From the NCBI GenBank assembly GCA_041675465.1, contig JBAYTU010000003.1, positions 25,758-89,757 of the forward strand: DNA of 64,000 bases, given 5' to 3'. The position numbers and the translations under genes were made by a program. Positions 1-8,862 of this stretch are shown in pieces; position 1 is the stretch's first letter, and every line of letters starts with the position of its first letter. The stretch is from QYQL01 sp041675465. GTDB taxonomy: Bacteria > Verrucomicrobiota > Verrucomicrobiia > Chthoniobacterales > Terrimicrobiaceae. Under the pieces are notes generated by a model that ran no database searches, was not told the DNA's origin, and saw nothing but the letters and a program-made list of their open reading frames with translations.

Positions 1-2
1 AC

Positions 3-3000
3 GCCGGCGGCACGGCAGTCAACGCGGGAACGGTTTCCATCAACTCCGACGCCCGGCTTGGCTCGGGCTCCGCGACCTTGAACGGCGGACTCCTCAGCGT
101 GACATCCACGACAAGCAGCGCGCGGGATTTCGTCCTTGTCGGCGGTTCGCTGAAGCAGGCGGAATTCGTCACCCACACGATCAGCGGAAATCTTTCCGGG
201 GCCGGAGCGCTCAAGAAAGAAGGCCCGGGAACACTCGCCCTCTCCGGCAACAACACGTATCAGGGCGGAACGCAAATCAACGGGGGGCTCCTCTCCGTGG
301 CCTCCGATGCCCATCTGGGGAATGCCGCGGGAGCGGTGGCCATTGGCGCTGCCACGCTGCAAGCCACCGGCACATTTTCGACCGCGCGCGGGCTTTCCCT
401 GGCTTCCACGACATCGTCGATTTCCGTCTCATCCGGCCAGGTGCTTTCGTGGGACGGCACGGTTGATGGGACCGGAAGCCTCACCAAGACAGGGTCCGGC
501 GAACTGTCGCTCACAGGCACCAACACCTACGCGGGAACCACAACGATCTCGTCCGGCACGCTCACCATCTCCTCGCAGGAAAACCTCGGATCGGGCAGCT
601 CGGCCATCGCTTTCGGATCGGCGGGAACGCTGAAGACGGCTGCGGCGCTGACATTCACCCGCAGCCTTTCCGGTGACACCGGCACGGTGGACACCGGTGG
701 CTTTGATTCGGTTTTCAGTGCGCCTATCGTGTTCTACTCGCTGACCAAGGCGGGAAATGGAACGCTCACGCTCTCGAATGCGGGGAACTCATCCCACTCC
801 CTGACCGTCCAGGGTGGGACCCTCCGCGCAGGAACCGCCGGAGCCGTGAACACCAGTCCTTTCGGCTCTGTCTCGGTCTCCGGCGGCGCGACATACGACC
901 TCGACGGATATGCCACCTCCATCGGCGGACTGACCGGCAGCGGGAGTGTCACGCTCGGAAACGCCACACTGACAATCGACAATTATTGGGACAGCCACTC
1001 GTTTGGCGGGGGGATTTCCGGTGCCGGATCCCTTGTCAAGACGGGCGGCGGCTCCCAGACTCTCTCCGGGTCGAATTCCTATGCCGGTGGAACAATCGTC
1101 CAATCCGGCAGCCTGGTTTTCAGCCAGGCCGCGTCTGTTCCAACGAGCGGCCAGATCACCGTGGCCGCAGGCGGCTACGCAGGGGCCGGATTTGCGATGG
1201 ACCAGGCGTTCCTCGACAAGTTCGACAAGGCGTCGAGCGTCGGCGTGATCGGCTTCAACGCGAGCAGCTCGAACGTCCTTGACCTGACCGGGTTCAATAC
1301 ATCCGCCACTCTCGGCTCCAGCTCCAGCGCGAACTTCAGCGGGAGCCTGACTCCGCAGGGAAGTGCGTTCCGCTTTGGCGGCGGATACGGGCAGCTGACC
1401 GTCTCCGGCAACCTCGGCGGCTCCAAGAGCCTCTCCAACGCCGGGGCACTCACGCTTTTCCTCTCGGGAACCAACTCCTACGATGGCGGGACGTCCGCCG
1501 CGAGCATGGGCCGCATCATTTTCGCCAATGCCGCAGCCATCCCCGCAGCGGGTAGCCTCACCGCAGCAAGCGGCGGCTACATTGGCAACAGCTTCGCGGT
1601 GGACCAGACGTTCCTCGACAAATTCGATAAAGCCAACAGCGCTGGAACGATCGGCGTGAACACGGATACCAGCTCGTCCCTGGACCTCACCGGATTCCAT
1701 GCGGAGGCCAGCCTCGGCACAACCGGCTCGGTGACTGTCGACGGAACCCTCACCCCGCAGGGCAGCCAATACCGGTTCGCCGGCGGCGGCGGATCCATGA
1801 CGGTCGGAAGCACGCTCAGCGGCAGCCGTTCGGTTTTCATTTCCGATTTGGGAGTGACCCTCACGTCCGGCAATTCCTACAGCGGAGGCACCCAGATCGA
1901 CTGGAGCGGATTGCTCGTTGTCGGCTCAAACTCCCATCTCGGCGATTCCTCCGGCGGCATCACGCTCGCGGGCACGCTGGCAACAACCGCCTCATTTTCC
2001 ATGACGCGCACGATCTCCACCGCCGGGGGAACGCTCGACGTCGCTTCAGGCACCACACTTACCGCGAATGGCGCGGTCAGTGGGACAAGCCTGTATAAGA
2101 CCGGCTCGGGCACCCTCGTTCTCGGCAACTCCAACACGTTCACCGGAACCCTGGGAATCTATGGCGGCCAGGTCTCCCTGGGCGCTGCCGGAGCACTCCC
2201 GTCGGGCGTCTCGTTGAGCCTGGGCAGTGGAACGGGACTGGACATCAACGGGTTCAGCCAGTCGGTCTCCGGCATCTCCACCAGCTCCGGAAGCACCGTC
2301 GCTCTCGGCTCCGCAACGCTCACGGTGGACTCCGAATCCTACAACGAGATCTACGGGGACGTTTCCGGGACCGGCTCGCTCGTCAAAAACGGGAACGGAT
2401 ACCTCACGATGTCCGCGGGAAAAACGTATCAAGGCGGCACGACCCTGAATGCCGGCACGCTTTATGTCGAGGGCTCGACCTCGCTCGGCACCGGCGGGCT
2501 CGCCTTCAACAGCGGAACTCTGGCCACCGATTATTCCTTCACCTCGAACCACTCGATCACCTTCTCGGGAGCCGGGGCCAAGACGATCCTGGTCGCGGAT
2601 TACGATCCCTCCGATGCTTTTGCCACCGTCCTGAATCTCGGCGGACCGTTGAGCGGGTCCGGAAACTTTACGAAATCCGGCGCAGGCATCCTGGAACTCT
2701 CCGGCACATCGAGCCACAGCGGCAGCCTCACCGTGTCCGATGGCGGCCTGAAAGTCAGCGGGACCACATCCAGCGCGGTGATCGCCTCGTCTTCGGGCAC
2801 CGTCGTCAGCGGAACCGGGTCGGTCGGCTCGCTCCTCATCTCCAACGGAGCCATCCTCGCCCCCGGCAACAGCCCTGGCACCCTCTCGGCCGCTTCCGCG
2901 ACATTTGCTTCGGATGGCAATTACAATTGGCAGATCCAGAGCAACAGCGTGTATGACATGCTCAACGTCACCGGCACTCTCTCGATCACCGCAACTTCGG

Positions 3001-3368
3001 CCGATCCCTTTGTCATCCACGTTTTCACGCTCGATGGGAACGGTGATCCCGGGCTGATGTCCGGGTTCAATACCGCCGCCAATGCCAGTTGGACGCTCGT
3101 CAACGCGAACTCGATCACCGGCTTCGCCGCCAACAAGTTCTCGGTCGACCTCGGCGGATTCTCCAACTTTTACGATGGCACCTTTGCCGTCGCCACAAAC
3201 GGCAGCAACGACCTCGTCCTGAATTACACCGCCCCCACGGCCCCCGTCCCCGAGCCCTCGACCTACGCCCTGCTCATTCTGGCCGGAGCGGCCCTCTTCC
3301 TCACCTCACGCCGGAAGAAACAACCCGACTTCACACGGACGGCTCGGCGATCCGTCCCTGCCCGGTAG
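3..3368 (+). CDS. Autotransporter-associated beta-strand repeat protein with PEP-CTERM sorting signal (5' end outside window)
   Basis: The frame is open to the window edge, so only the last 1121 residues are seen and the signal peptide is missing. The visible part is Gly/Ser/Thr-rich and made of repeated units of the type LTKTGSGELSLTGTNTYAGT, the hallmark of autotransporter-associated beta-strand repeats that fold as a beta-solenoid. Two units of about 110 residues (near 372-480 and 504-610), each carrying FLDKFDKA and LTPQGS, are an internal duplication. The C-terminus has VPEPSTYALLILAGAALFL at about 1082, then an Arg/Lys-rich tail: a PEP-CTERM signal processed by exosortase. Role: exported surface or matrix protein, exact function unknown. 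Family assignment is firm; the ligand is not inferable. Confidence 0.9.
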   Translation, partial: AGGTAVNAGTVSINSDARLGSGSATLNGGLLSVTSTTSSARDFVLVGGSLKQAEFVTHTISGNLSGAGALKKEGPGTLALSGNNTYQGGTQINGGLLSVASDAHLGNAAGAVAIGAATLQATGTFSTARGLSLASTTSSISVSSGQVLSWDGTVDGTGSLTKTGSGELSLTGTNTYAGTTTISSGTLTISSQENLGSGSSAIAFGSAGTLKTAAALTFTRSLSGDTGTVDTGGFDSVFSAPIVFYSLTKAGNGTLTLSNAGNSSHSLTVQGGTLRAGTAGAVNTSPFGSVSVSGGATYDLDGYATSIGGLTGSGSVTLGNATLTIDNYWDSHSFGGGISGAGSLVKTGGGSQTLSGSNSYAGGTIVQSGSLVFSQAASVPTSGQITVAAGGYAGAGFAMDQAFLDKFDKASSVGVIGFNASSSNVLDLTGFNTSATLGSSSSANFSGSLTPQGSAFRFGGGYGQLTVSGNLGGSKSLSNAGALTLFLSGTNSYDGGTSAASMGRIIFANAAAIPAAGSLTAASGGYIGNSFAVDQTFLDKFDKANSAGTIGVNTDTSSSLDLTGFHAEASLGTTGSVTVDGTLTPQGSQYRFAGGGGSMTVGSTLSGSRSVFISDLGVTLTSGNSYSGGTQIDWSGLLVVGSNSHLGDSSGGITLAGTLATTASFSMTRTISTAGGTLDVASGTTLTANGAVSGTSLYKTGSGTLVLGNSNTFTGTLGIYGGQVSLGAAGALPSGVSLSLGSGTGLDINGFSQSVSGISTSSGSTVALGSATLTVDSESYNEIYGDVSGTGSLVKNGNGYLTMSAGKTYQGGTTLNAGTLYVEGSTSLGTGGLAFNSGTLATDYSFTSNHSITFSGAGAKTILVADYDPSDAFATVLNLGGPLSGSGNFTKSGAGILELSGTSSHSGSLTVSDGGLKVSGTTSSAVIASSSGTVVSGTGSVGSLLISNGAILAPGNSPGTLSAASATFASDGNYNWQIQSNSVYDMLNVTGTLSITATSADPFVIHVFTLDGNGDPGLMSGFNTAANASWTLVNANSITGFAANKFSVDLGGFSNFYDGTFAVATNGSNDLVLNYTAPTAPVPEPSTYALLILAGAALFLTSRRKKQPDFTRTARRSVPAR

Positions 3369-3548
3369 GGCGCTTTTGCCGAAAGCACCGACTTCTTCAA
3401 TCCCTCAGCGCGGAGTTCGTCGAGTTGACCGTGGCTTTGACCCGCAAGACCCTCGGTAACTTTGGCGTCGTGCGCCCTTGAGCCACAGTGTCGCGCCTCG
3501 TGCGGAAAAACATTTTTTTCCCGTCCTTCCTGTGCGAGCGTGAGTGGG

Positions 3549-4304
3549 ATGCACTGGTTTGTGATATTCATCGTCTGCTCGGCCATGATTTTTTCGGGGC
3601 TGGCGGTTGCGGCGGTTCTGACGCGGATCTTGTTTGTGTTCGCGGAACAGATCGCGGAGGCCCCCTTGCTGGATCTCTTTGTGAGCCTGTTCACCTGGGT
3701 TCCATGGCTCGTCGGTGCCTGGTTGATGGGATGGCCTGGGGTTGCCGCCGCCGTCGTGGGCCAGTTGGTCTTTTTGCACGCGTTTTGCCTTGTTCATCGC
3801 GCTTTGCGGGGAAGGAAAGGCCGGACACTCACCGACGCCCAGGGGCGGGTTCTCGGCCCGTTTCGCAACCAGCTTTGCCTCATGGTCCAGACCCCGGCGG
3901 TCTTCGTTTTCGTCCAAGTGCGCCTGGCGGAAATTTTGCTGTATCCGCCTGTGGCCTGGCTGGGGAGGCTGCCAACGTATAAATCCTCCGAGTGGGTGAA
4001 CCTGTCCCGGCACAAGTATGACGGTCTCGCCGGTTACGATCTCCTCTGGTGCTGGTATTGCGACTGGATGACCGGCCTCTGGTCCCTCGGCAGCGAAATG
4101 CTCCGCAATATCGAGTCGTTCTGGTGCCCGATCCGGTTCCGCGACGAGAAGAAAAACCGGAACGCGTCGACGGATTTTCCCGACATCGCAAAATGGGCGC
4201 CCGCCGACGGGACGATGGAAGATGCCGTGCGGGCCTTCGAGGCCCACTACGATGGAAAGCATCCGAATTCCTGGTGGGGGCACCCGGGCCGCAACAAACC
4301 TTGA
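3549..4304 (+). CDS. Conserved membrane-associated protein of unknown function
   Basis: A 251-residue protein. The ATG at 3549 is preferred over an upstream start because the protein then begins with a hydrophobic segment (MHWFVIFIVCSAMIFSGLA). A second hydrophobic region lies near residues 40-80. The central part is rich in aromatic residues and Cys (LLWCWYCDWMTGLWSLG, then ESFWCPIRF). The C-terminal third is soluble and charged. I recognise no enzymatic motif. Its stop codon overlaps the TTG start of the next small gene, so the two are probably translated together. It may be an inner-membrane protein with a cytoplasmic tail; function is unknown. Confidence 0.7.
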   Translation: MHWFVIFIVCSAMIFSGLAVAAVLTRILFVFAEQIAEAPLLDLFVSLFTWVPWLVGAWLMGWPGVAAAVVGQLVFLHAFCLVHRALRGRKGRTLTDAQGRVLGPFRNQLCLMVQTPAVFVFVQVRLAEILLYPPVAWLGRLPTYKSSEWVNLSRHKYDGLAGYDLLWCWYCDWMTGLWSLGSEMLRNIESFWCPIRFRDEKKNRNASTDFPDIAKWAPADGTMEDAVRAFEAHYDGKHPNSWWGHPGRNKP

Positions 4305-4627
4305 TTTTCCGAAGGGCAGAACCGAACCGCGAATACCGCGCCCTGCGTTTTCTCAGTGACGGGAAGCGTTGGGAGCTTGGCCTCAGCCCCTACCAAAGCG
4401 GGGTTCGCCTGCGCATGGGGCTCGCCGGACGTCCGCCCTCGGTCATCGACTTCTGCCTCGGCCATAACCCGGGCATCTACTCCCCGGTCCTCCTCGCCGT
4501 GATCGAGCGCCTCGAGCGCGTGCCCGAATCCGCAAGCTCCCGGGAGGTCGACGCCGCCTTCCCTTGGTCCGGAACGCGTCCGGATCTGAATGTTCACCTC
4601 GAAGCGCTCGTGGGAAAGACTTGCTGA
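4301..4627 (+). CDS. Small uncharacterised protein, coupled to the preceding gene
   Basis: A 108-residue ORF whose TTG start overlaps the upstream stop codon (TTGA at 4301-4304). The frame is also open upstream of 4301, but that stretch runs antiphase through the preceding gene and looks like a shadow. The protein is mixed alpha/beta in character, with a segment SVIDFCLGHNPGIYSPVLLA, and no signal peptide. No family is recognised. The coupling and the convergent minus-strand gene just downstream support a real two-gene unit, but the non-ATG start keeps confidence moderate. Confidence 0.5.
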   Translation: MIFRRAEPNREYRALRFLSDGKRWELGLSPYQSGVRLRMGLAGRPPSVIDFCLGHNPGIYSPVLLAVIERLERVPESASSREVDAAFPWSGTRPDLNVHLEALVGKTC

Positions 4628-4679
4628 AGGAAATGGGTTCCCGAGAGCCTCGCATTCATCCGGGGCAATGGGCTCTCAT

Positions 4680-5618
4680 TCAGAAGTCCATTTCGGCGAC
4701 AGTTCCCCCAGCGTCCATCCCGTCGCGGACCACGCAACGGGTCAGGCGGGACTGCGGTGCCACCCTGGCATTCTCCCACAGCACGCAATCCTCGAGAACC
4801 GCCCCGTCGCCCACCGAGGCCCCGGCCCCGATCGCGCAAGCCCCTTGCAGGCGGGCGGTCGCCGCGACACGGGAGCCTGCCGCCACCGGTTCCGGCCACC
4901 CTGGCTCCGCATACGAAAGCGGACGCCCTCCGGGCTGGAGAAGCCGGTGCGCTGCGAGATAAGCGTCCCGTGTCCCCAGATCGAACCAGAGCCCCTCGTC
5001 CACGATGTCTCCGCCGATTTTTGCGCCGACCCGGATCAGGTCGAGGTAGATGGGGATGATCGAGACGATCTCGTCGGCCCGGATGTGCCGGAAAATTTCC
5101 GGCGAAAGGACGGTGATGCCGGTGAAAAGAAACGAGGGGTCGTGCCCGTTTCCCAATTCCCCCCGGATGTCGGTGATCAGCCCATCGCGCGATTGGATGT
5201 GGGGCGGGCCTCCAGAGGATCTGAGGATCAGCGTGGCGAGATTTCCGGACCGCAGGTGGCGTTCGATCGACGGGCGGAGAGGGAAGTCCGCGAGGATGTC
5301 GCCGTTGTAGGCGACAAATGGTTCGCCCCCCACGAAGCTCTCGGCATTTTTCATTCCCCCGCCCGTGTCCAGCAGGACCGGTTCATGCCGGAATTCGAGC
5401 GCCCCCCCCCGGTAGCGACCTCCCGGCAGATGCCGGTCGTAAGCCTCCGGGCAATGGTGGGTGTTGATGGCAAACGACGTGATCCCGTTTGCGATCAGGT
5501 GATCCAGCCCAAAGGTGATGAGCGGTTTGCCATACAGGGGAACAAGCGGTTTCGGGCGGCGCCCGGTGAGGGGCCGCAGCCGGGTTCCCAACCCGGCGCC
5601 AAGGACGAACGCTTTCAT
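4680..5618 (-). CDS. Sugar-phosphate nucleotidyltransferase with C-terminal beta-helix
   Basis: 312 residues. The N-terminus has the NDP-sugar pyrophosphorylase signature LGAGLGTRLRPLTGRRPKPL followed by VPLYGKPLI; residues about 90-115 carry LLDTGGGMKNA and the acidic AYNGDILAD that binds metal and substrate. The last 60 residues (ACAIGAGASVGDGAVLEDC) form hexapeptide beta-helix turns. The enzyme should transfer a nucleotide to a sugar 1-phosphate for envelope glycan or for a MurU-like recycling step; the sugar is not predictable. Its ATG overlaps the larB stop by 4 bp (ATGA), so it is probably translated from the same message as larB and the acetyltransferase gene. Confidence 0.88.
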   Translation of the reverse strand: MKAFVLGAGLGTRLRPLTGRRPKPLVPLYGKPLITFGLDHLIANGITSFAINTHHCPEAYDRHLPGGRYRGGALEFRHEPVLLDTGGGMKNAESFVGGEPFVAYNGDILADFPLRPSIERHLRSGNLATLILRSSGGPPHIQSRDGLITDIRGELGNGHDPSFLFTGITVLSPEIFRHIRADEIVSIIPIYLDLIRVGAKIGGDIVDEGLWFDLGTRDAYLAAHRLLQPGGRPLSYAEPGWPEPVAAGSRVAATARLQGACAIGAGASVGDGAVLEDCVLWENARVAPQSRLTRCVVRDGMDAGGTVAEMDF

Positions 5619-6280
5619 CGGTCGCCGGCCGCGAGACGGAGAATGGCGTCCGCCGCGCAGGCGGCACCGAACCCGTTGTCGATATTCACCACGGTCACCT
5701 TGCTGCTGCAGCTCGCCAGCATGCCGAGGAGCGCGGCGAGACCTCCCATGCTTGCGCCGTAGCCGACACTTGTCGGGACGGCGATCACCGGACGGCTCAC
5801 GAGCCCGGCCACCACGCTCGGCAGCGCGCCCTCCATGCCCGCCACAACGATCAAAACCGAGAATGCGCGGAGCCGGTCCTCTTCGGAGAGAAGCCGCTGG
5901 AGACCGGCAACGCCGACATCCGTGATCCGTCCGACGCGGTGGCCGAAGGATTCCAAAGTCACCGCCGCCTCGTCCGCCACGGGCAGATCCGCCGTCCCCG
6001 CGCAGACGACTCCAACGGAGAATCCCGGGCCGGTGCCGGGATGGGAACCCACCGTGACGCAACGGGCCCGCGCGTGCCAGACGGCCTCGGGAAAAATTTG
6101 CGCGACCGCGTCGAAATGGGTTTTCTCCGCGCGGGTTGCCAGCACGGCCTGTCCCGCCCTGCGGAGGATCGCGGCGATCTCCGCCACCTCGGAAGGGAGT
6201 TTGCCTTCGCAAAATATGGTCTCCGCCCGCCCGCAGCGATCCGCCCGGCCGAGGTCCACCCGCGCAAAATCAGGGTTCAT
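5615..6280 (-). CDS. larB: Nickel pincer cofactor biosynthesis protein LarB
   Basis: 221 residues with the PurE-like fold of LarB in the C-terminal two thirds: VVCAGTADLPVADEAAVTLE, then VVAGMEGALPSVVAGL and VPTSVGYGASMGGLAALLG. LarB carboxylates and hydrolyses nicotinic acid adenine dinucleotide, the first step to the nickel-pincer nucleotide cofactor of lactate racemase-type enzymes. The ATG at 6280 is chosen because homologues begin just before the conserved region; it overlaps the acetyltransferase gene by 11 bp. larC and larE, needed to finish the cofactor, are not in the window. Family call is secure; cofactor use in this organism is inference. Confidence 0.9.
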   Translation of the reverse strand: MNPDFARVDLGRADRCGRAETIFCEGKLPSEVAEIAAILRRAGQAVLATRAEKTHFDAVAQIFPEAVWHARARCVTVGSHPGTGPGFSVGVVCAGTADLPVADEAAVTLESFGHRVGRITDVGVAGLQRLLSEEDRLRAFSVLIVVAGMEGALPSVVAGLVSRPVIAVPTSVGYGASMGGLAALLGMLASCSSKVTVVNIDNGFGAACAADAILRLAAGDR

Positions 6281-6731
6281 GCGCGAGGTAGAGGCGCATC
6301 GGGACCATGCCGCTCTCCGTGAACCCATGTTTCAGGTAGAACCTCCGCGATTCGTTCGGCTTGTCGGTCAGCAGCGTGATGCGCAGGAAATTTTTTTTGC
6401 GGGCGAAGTCGATCGCGTGTTTCAGGAGGCGCGACCCATACCCTTGGCCGCGATGTTCCTGGCGGATAACAAGGTCTTCGAGCAGCAGCACGAAGCCCCC
6501 TTCGGCCGTGCTGATGGTGATCAAAAGGTTGATCATCCCGATGATTTTGTTGTGGTTGCGGAGAACGAAAACCCTCCCGCGGGAAGGCTGTTCGAGAATG
6601 AGCCGCAGTCCGCGCAGTTGCTTGTCGCGATCGGGGGTGAAGTCTTCCTCGTGCGAAAACAGGTCCATCAGAAGTTCCGTCAATTCGGACAAATCGTCCA
6701 AGGTTGCCGGTTCGATGCGCAGCTCGCTCAT
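6270..6731 (-). CDS. GNAT-family N-acetyltransferase
   Basis: 153 residues, the usual size of a single-domain GNAT enzyme. The acetyl-CoA binding motif A is clear: LEDLVIRQEHRGQGYGSRLL at about residues 85-105, followed by the late motif NESRRFYLKHGF. Such enzymes move an acetyl group from acetyl-CoA to an amine; the substrate is unknown. Upstream TTG and downstream ATG starts lie 6 bp apart; the ATG at 6731 is taken. It is the first gene of a three-gene overlapping set with larB and the nucleotidyltransferase. Confidence 0.87.
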   Translation of the reverse strand: MSELRIEPATLDDLSELTELLMDLFSHEEDFTPDRDKQLRGLRLILEQPSRGRVFVLRNHNKIIGMINLLITISTAEGGFVLLLEDLVIRQEHRGQGYGSRLLKHAIDFARKKNFLRITLLTDKPNESRRFYLKHGFTESGMVPMRLYLAHEP

Positions 6732-6814
6732 GGCCAACTCACTATTTCATTCTGTCCGGTGACGCAACCCGCGATGCGCAAATCCCGCATTTTTCTTTTC
6801 GGGGAAATGCGGCA

Positions 6815-7783
6815 TCAGCGCGTGTGCGGGAGCGGCCTGGCGGTGATGAATACGCGGGCTCCGAGTCCCACGGTGTCGAACAGCCCGATGACGTCGGACG
6901 AGCGCATGCGGATGCAGCCGTAGCTCGCCGGATGCCCGATATTCCTCTCCTCCGGCGTCCCGTGGATGTAGATGCAGCGCCCGAAGGCATGCCGGTTCTC
7001 GGGTCCTGTCCCCTCCAGCCATAGGATCCTGGTGACAATCGGATCCCTCCCGGGGGCGTCCACCGGAAGGACTTCCCCGGTCGGCCGACGGGATTTGAAC
7101 ACCGCGCCCGCCGGAGCTCCCGCCCCGATTTTCTTTTTGACGCGCAGACGCCCGAGCGGGGTCGCGTTGCTGCCGGGGCGGTCGCCCAGCCCGAATTTGG
7201 AGGTCGAGACCGGGTAAACCGCGATCGGCTTGCCATCGCGCAGGAGGACCATTTTCTGATCGGCGGCGCTGATGATCATCCTGTGGCGGGTGTCGTCGGC
7301 ACAACCCGCGAACAGCAGGGAAACGAAAATGACAGTGAGAAGCGTGCGGATCAAGTGCGCGGGATTTCCGGCCCAGACTTGGCCGGGTGGAACATCCTTG
7401 GTCAAAACCGAACCGGCGCCGAGAATGCTGTTGTCTCCGATATGGAGGGAATATCCCTCCCGTGCGACCACGATGGAATGGGCCCCGATGGAAACATTCC
7501 CGCCGAGCATGATCCGGTGCTCCGAGCCGATGGCGCATTCCGCGGCGAGCGTGACGTGGTGGAAGATCCGGCACCCGTCGCCGATGGTGACCTGGGGGTG
7601 CATCACGATCCCGAGGGCGTGATGCTCCAGAATCACGCCGTCACCCACGATCGCCTCCTCCGGCAGCAGGCATTTGTGGATCGCCCAGTTCAATGTCTTG
7701 ACCAGGCGCGCGGCAAACCGCCGGTCCCCGCGATACAGCGAGCGCGAAAGCGCCCAGAGACGCTCGGGAAGGCGCTGGCTCAT
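6815..7783 (-). CDS. Hexapeptide acyltransferase in one frame with an L,D-transpeptidase lipoprotein
   Basis: One uninterrupted 322-residue frame holds two unrelated proteins. Residues 1-143 are a serine-acetyltransferase-like left-handed beta-helix (EHHALGIVMHPQVTIGDGC, ending VPPGQVWAGNPA). From residue 144 comes a lipoprotein signal (IRTLLTVIFVSLLFAGC, lipobox LFAGC) and then a YkuD L,D-transpeptidase domain with HGTPEERNIGHPASYGCIRM, whose Cys is the catalytic residue. A TTG at 7354 could start the second protein separately (about 179 aa). A lipobox inside a protein makes no sense for export, so either translation re-initiates at 7354 or a stop codon has been lost. The start overlaps the upstream glycosyltransferase stop by 4 bp. 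Confidence 0.75.
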   Translation of the reverse strand: MSQRLPERLWALSRSLYRGDRRFAARLVKTLNWAIHKCLLPEEAIVGDGVILEHHALGIVMHPQVTIGDGCRIFHHVTLAAECAIGSEHRIMLGGNVSIGAHSIVVAREGYSLHIGDNSILGAGSVLTKDVPPGQVWAGNPAHLIRTLLTVIFVSLLFAGCADDTRHRMIISAADQKMVLLRDGKPIAVYPVSTSKFGLGDRPGSNATPLGRLRVKKKIGAGAPAGAVFKSRRPTGEVLPVDAPGRDPIVTRILWLEGTGPENRHAFGRCIYIHGTPEERNIGHPASYGCIRMRSSDVIGLFDTVGLGARVFITARPLPHTR

Positions 7784-8862
7784 CGCCCTCCCCCGTCCTG
7801 CAAAAGATCCTGGATGAATGCCGTGACGCGGGCGATTTGGCGTTCGCGCGAAAAACTGGTTTCCGCGGGCGGGAGACAGGCCGCTTTTTCGGCAATCATC
7901 GTCCTGTCAAGCCTTCGAAGCAAATCCTCCAACCCTTTCTGGTATCGTCGGCCCCAAGGGACGGAACCCGGCAACCGCCACATCCAGCCGGTGCCAAGGT
8001 CGTAGGAGACGGGGGTTTGGTTCGTGATCACCGGCAGGCGGGCTCCGATGTATTCGGGAAGCTTCGTTGTGTAGCGATAGGCCCCGACCCCGTCCACACT
8101 CTGCGGCAAACTTCCCACATCCATCGCCCGGAGAACCGGCATCACTTCCTCCAGCGGGACCGGGCCGGGCAGAAAGACGCGGTGCCCGAGCAGATCCCCC
8201 GCCAGATCCCGCAAATGCGGCAGACCGTCGCCACCACCGACAATCACGAAGACCAGATTCGTCCGTTTCACGTTTTGCGCGGCGCGGACGAGATCGAGCC
8301 CGTAGCACCATTGCAGCCTCGGGTTCCAGACCAGGCTTCCCACGATGCCCACGGCAATCGCATCGGGCGGAATTCCCCAGCGCGACCGGATCGCGCCCCG
8401 CGAAAGGCCGTCGCCGGTTGCCCCGATCACCCAGCCTTCCGCCGTAACGGCTTTCCGGGCACCATGCGCGAGCGCCCGTCCGCACAGGTAGGGCGTCCAC
8501 CCGATGAACCCCGCGCAACAGCGGCAGAGCAAACGCTCGTAACCTTCAAAAACAATGCCGAGGACCGGATGCCACGCGCGAACAAAAGGCCCCACCGCAT
8601 CGCCGCTGCTGAAAACGTAGGGGATGCCGAGAAGCATCTTGGCCAAAAGACACACGGCCCCGCCGGAAATCCCCGTGCCCTCCATCACCAGGAGATCCGG
8701 ACGCCCGGTTTTCACGGCCCCCCACAACCGCAGGAAGCTCCGCCGCTTGTCGGCCTTGTCAAACGGAAGCCCGGAAAGCCCCGGAAGCCGCGAGAGAAGG
8801 GCCTGCATCCGCTGCGCCTCGTTGGATCCGTTCCCCTTCGTTGCAAACCACGCGATCTTCAT
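7780..8862 (-). CDS. Glycosyltransferase, GT-B fold (family 4-like)
   Basis: 360 residues starting MKIAWFATKGNGSNEAQR. The C-terminal half has the nucleotide-sugar binding half of GT-B enzymes: VGIVGSLVWNPRLQWCYGLD, then FVIVGGGDGLPHLRDLAG and a late acidic region near LPEYIGARLPVITN. The hydrophobic central stretch (LLAKMLLGIPYVFSSGDAVG) suggests membrane association. It likely adds a sugar to an envelope polysaccharide on the cytoplasmic face. It overlaps both neighbours by 4 bp (the acyltransferase/transpeptidase frame and the next glycosyltransferase), so it sits inside a tight operon. The donor and acceptor are unknown. Confidence 0.82.
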   Translation of the reverse strand: MKIAWFATKGNGSNEAQRMQALLSRLPGLSGLPFDKADKRRSFLRLWGAVKTGRPDLLVMEGTGISGGAVCLLAKMLLGIPYVFSSGDAVGPFVRAWHPVLGIVFEGYERLLCRCCAGFIGWTPYLCGRALAHGARKAVTAEGWVIGATGDGLSRGAIRSRWGIPPDAIAVGIVGSLVWNPRLQWCYGLDLVRAAQNVKRTNLVFVIVGGGDGLPHLRDLAGDLLGHRVFLPGPVPLEEVMPVLRAMDVGSLPQSVDGVGAYRYTTKLPEYIGARLPVITNQTPVSYDLGTGWMWRLPGSVPWGRRYQKGLEDLLRRLDRTMIAEKAACLPPAETSFSRERQIARVTAFIQDLLQDGGGR

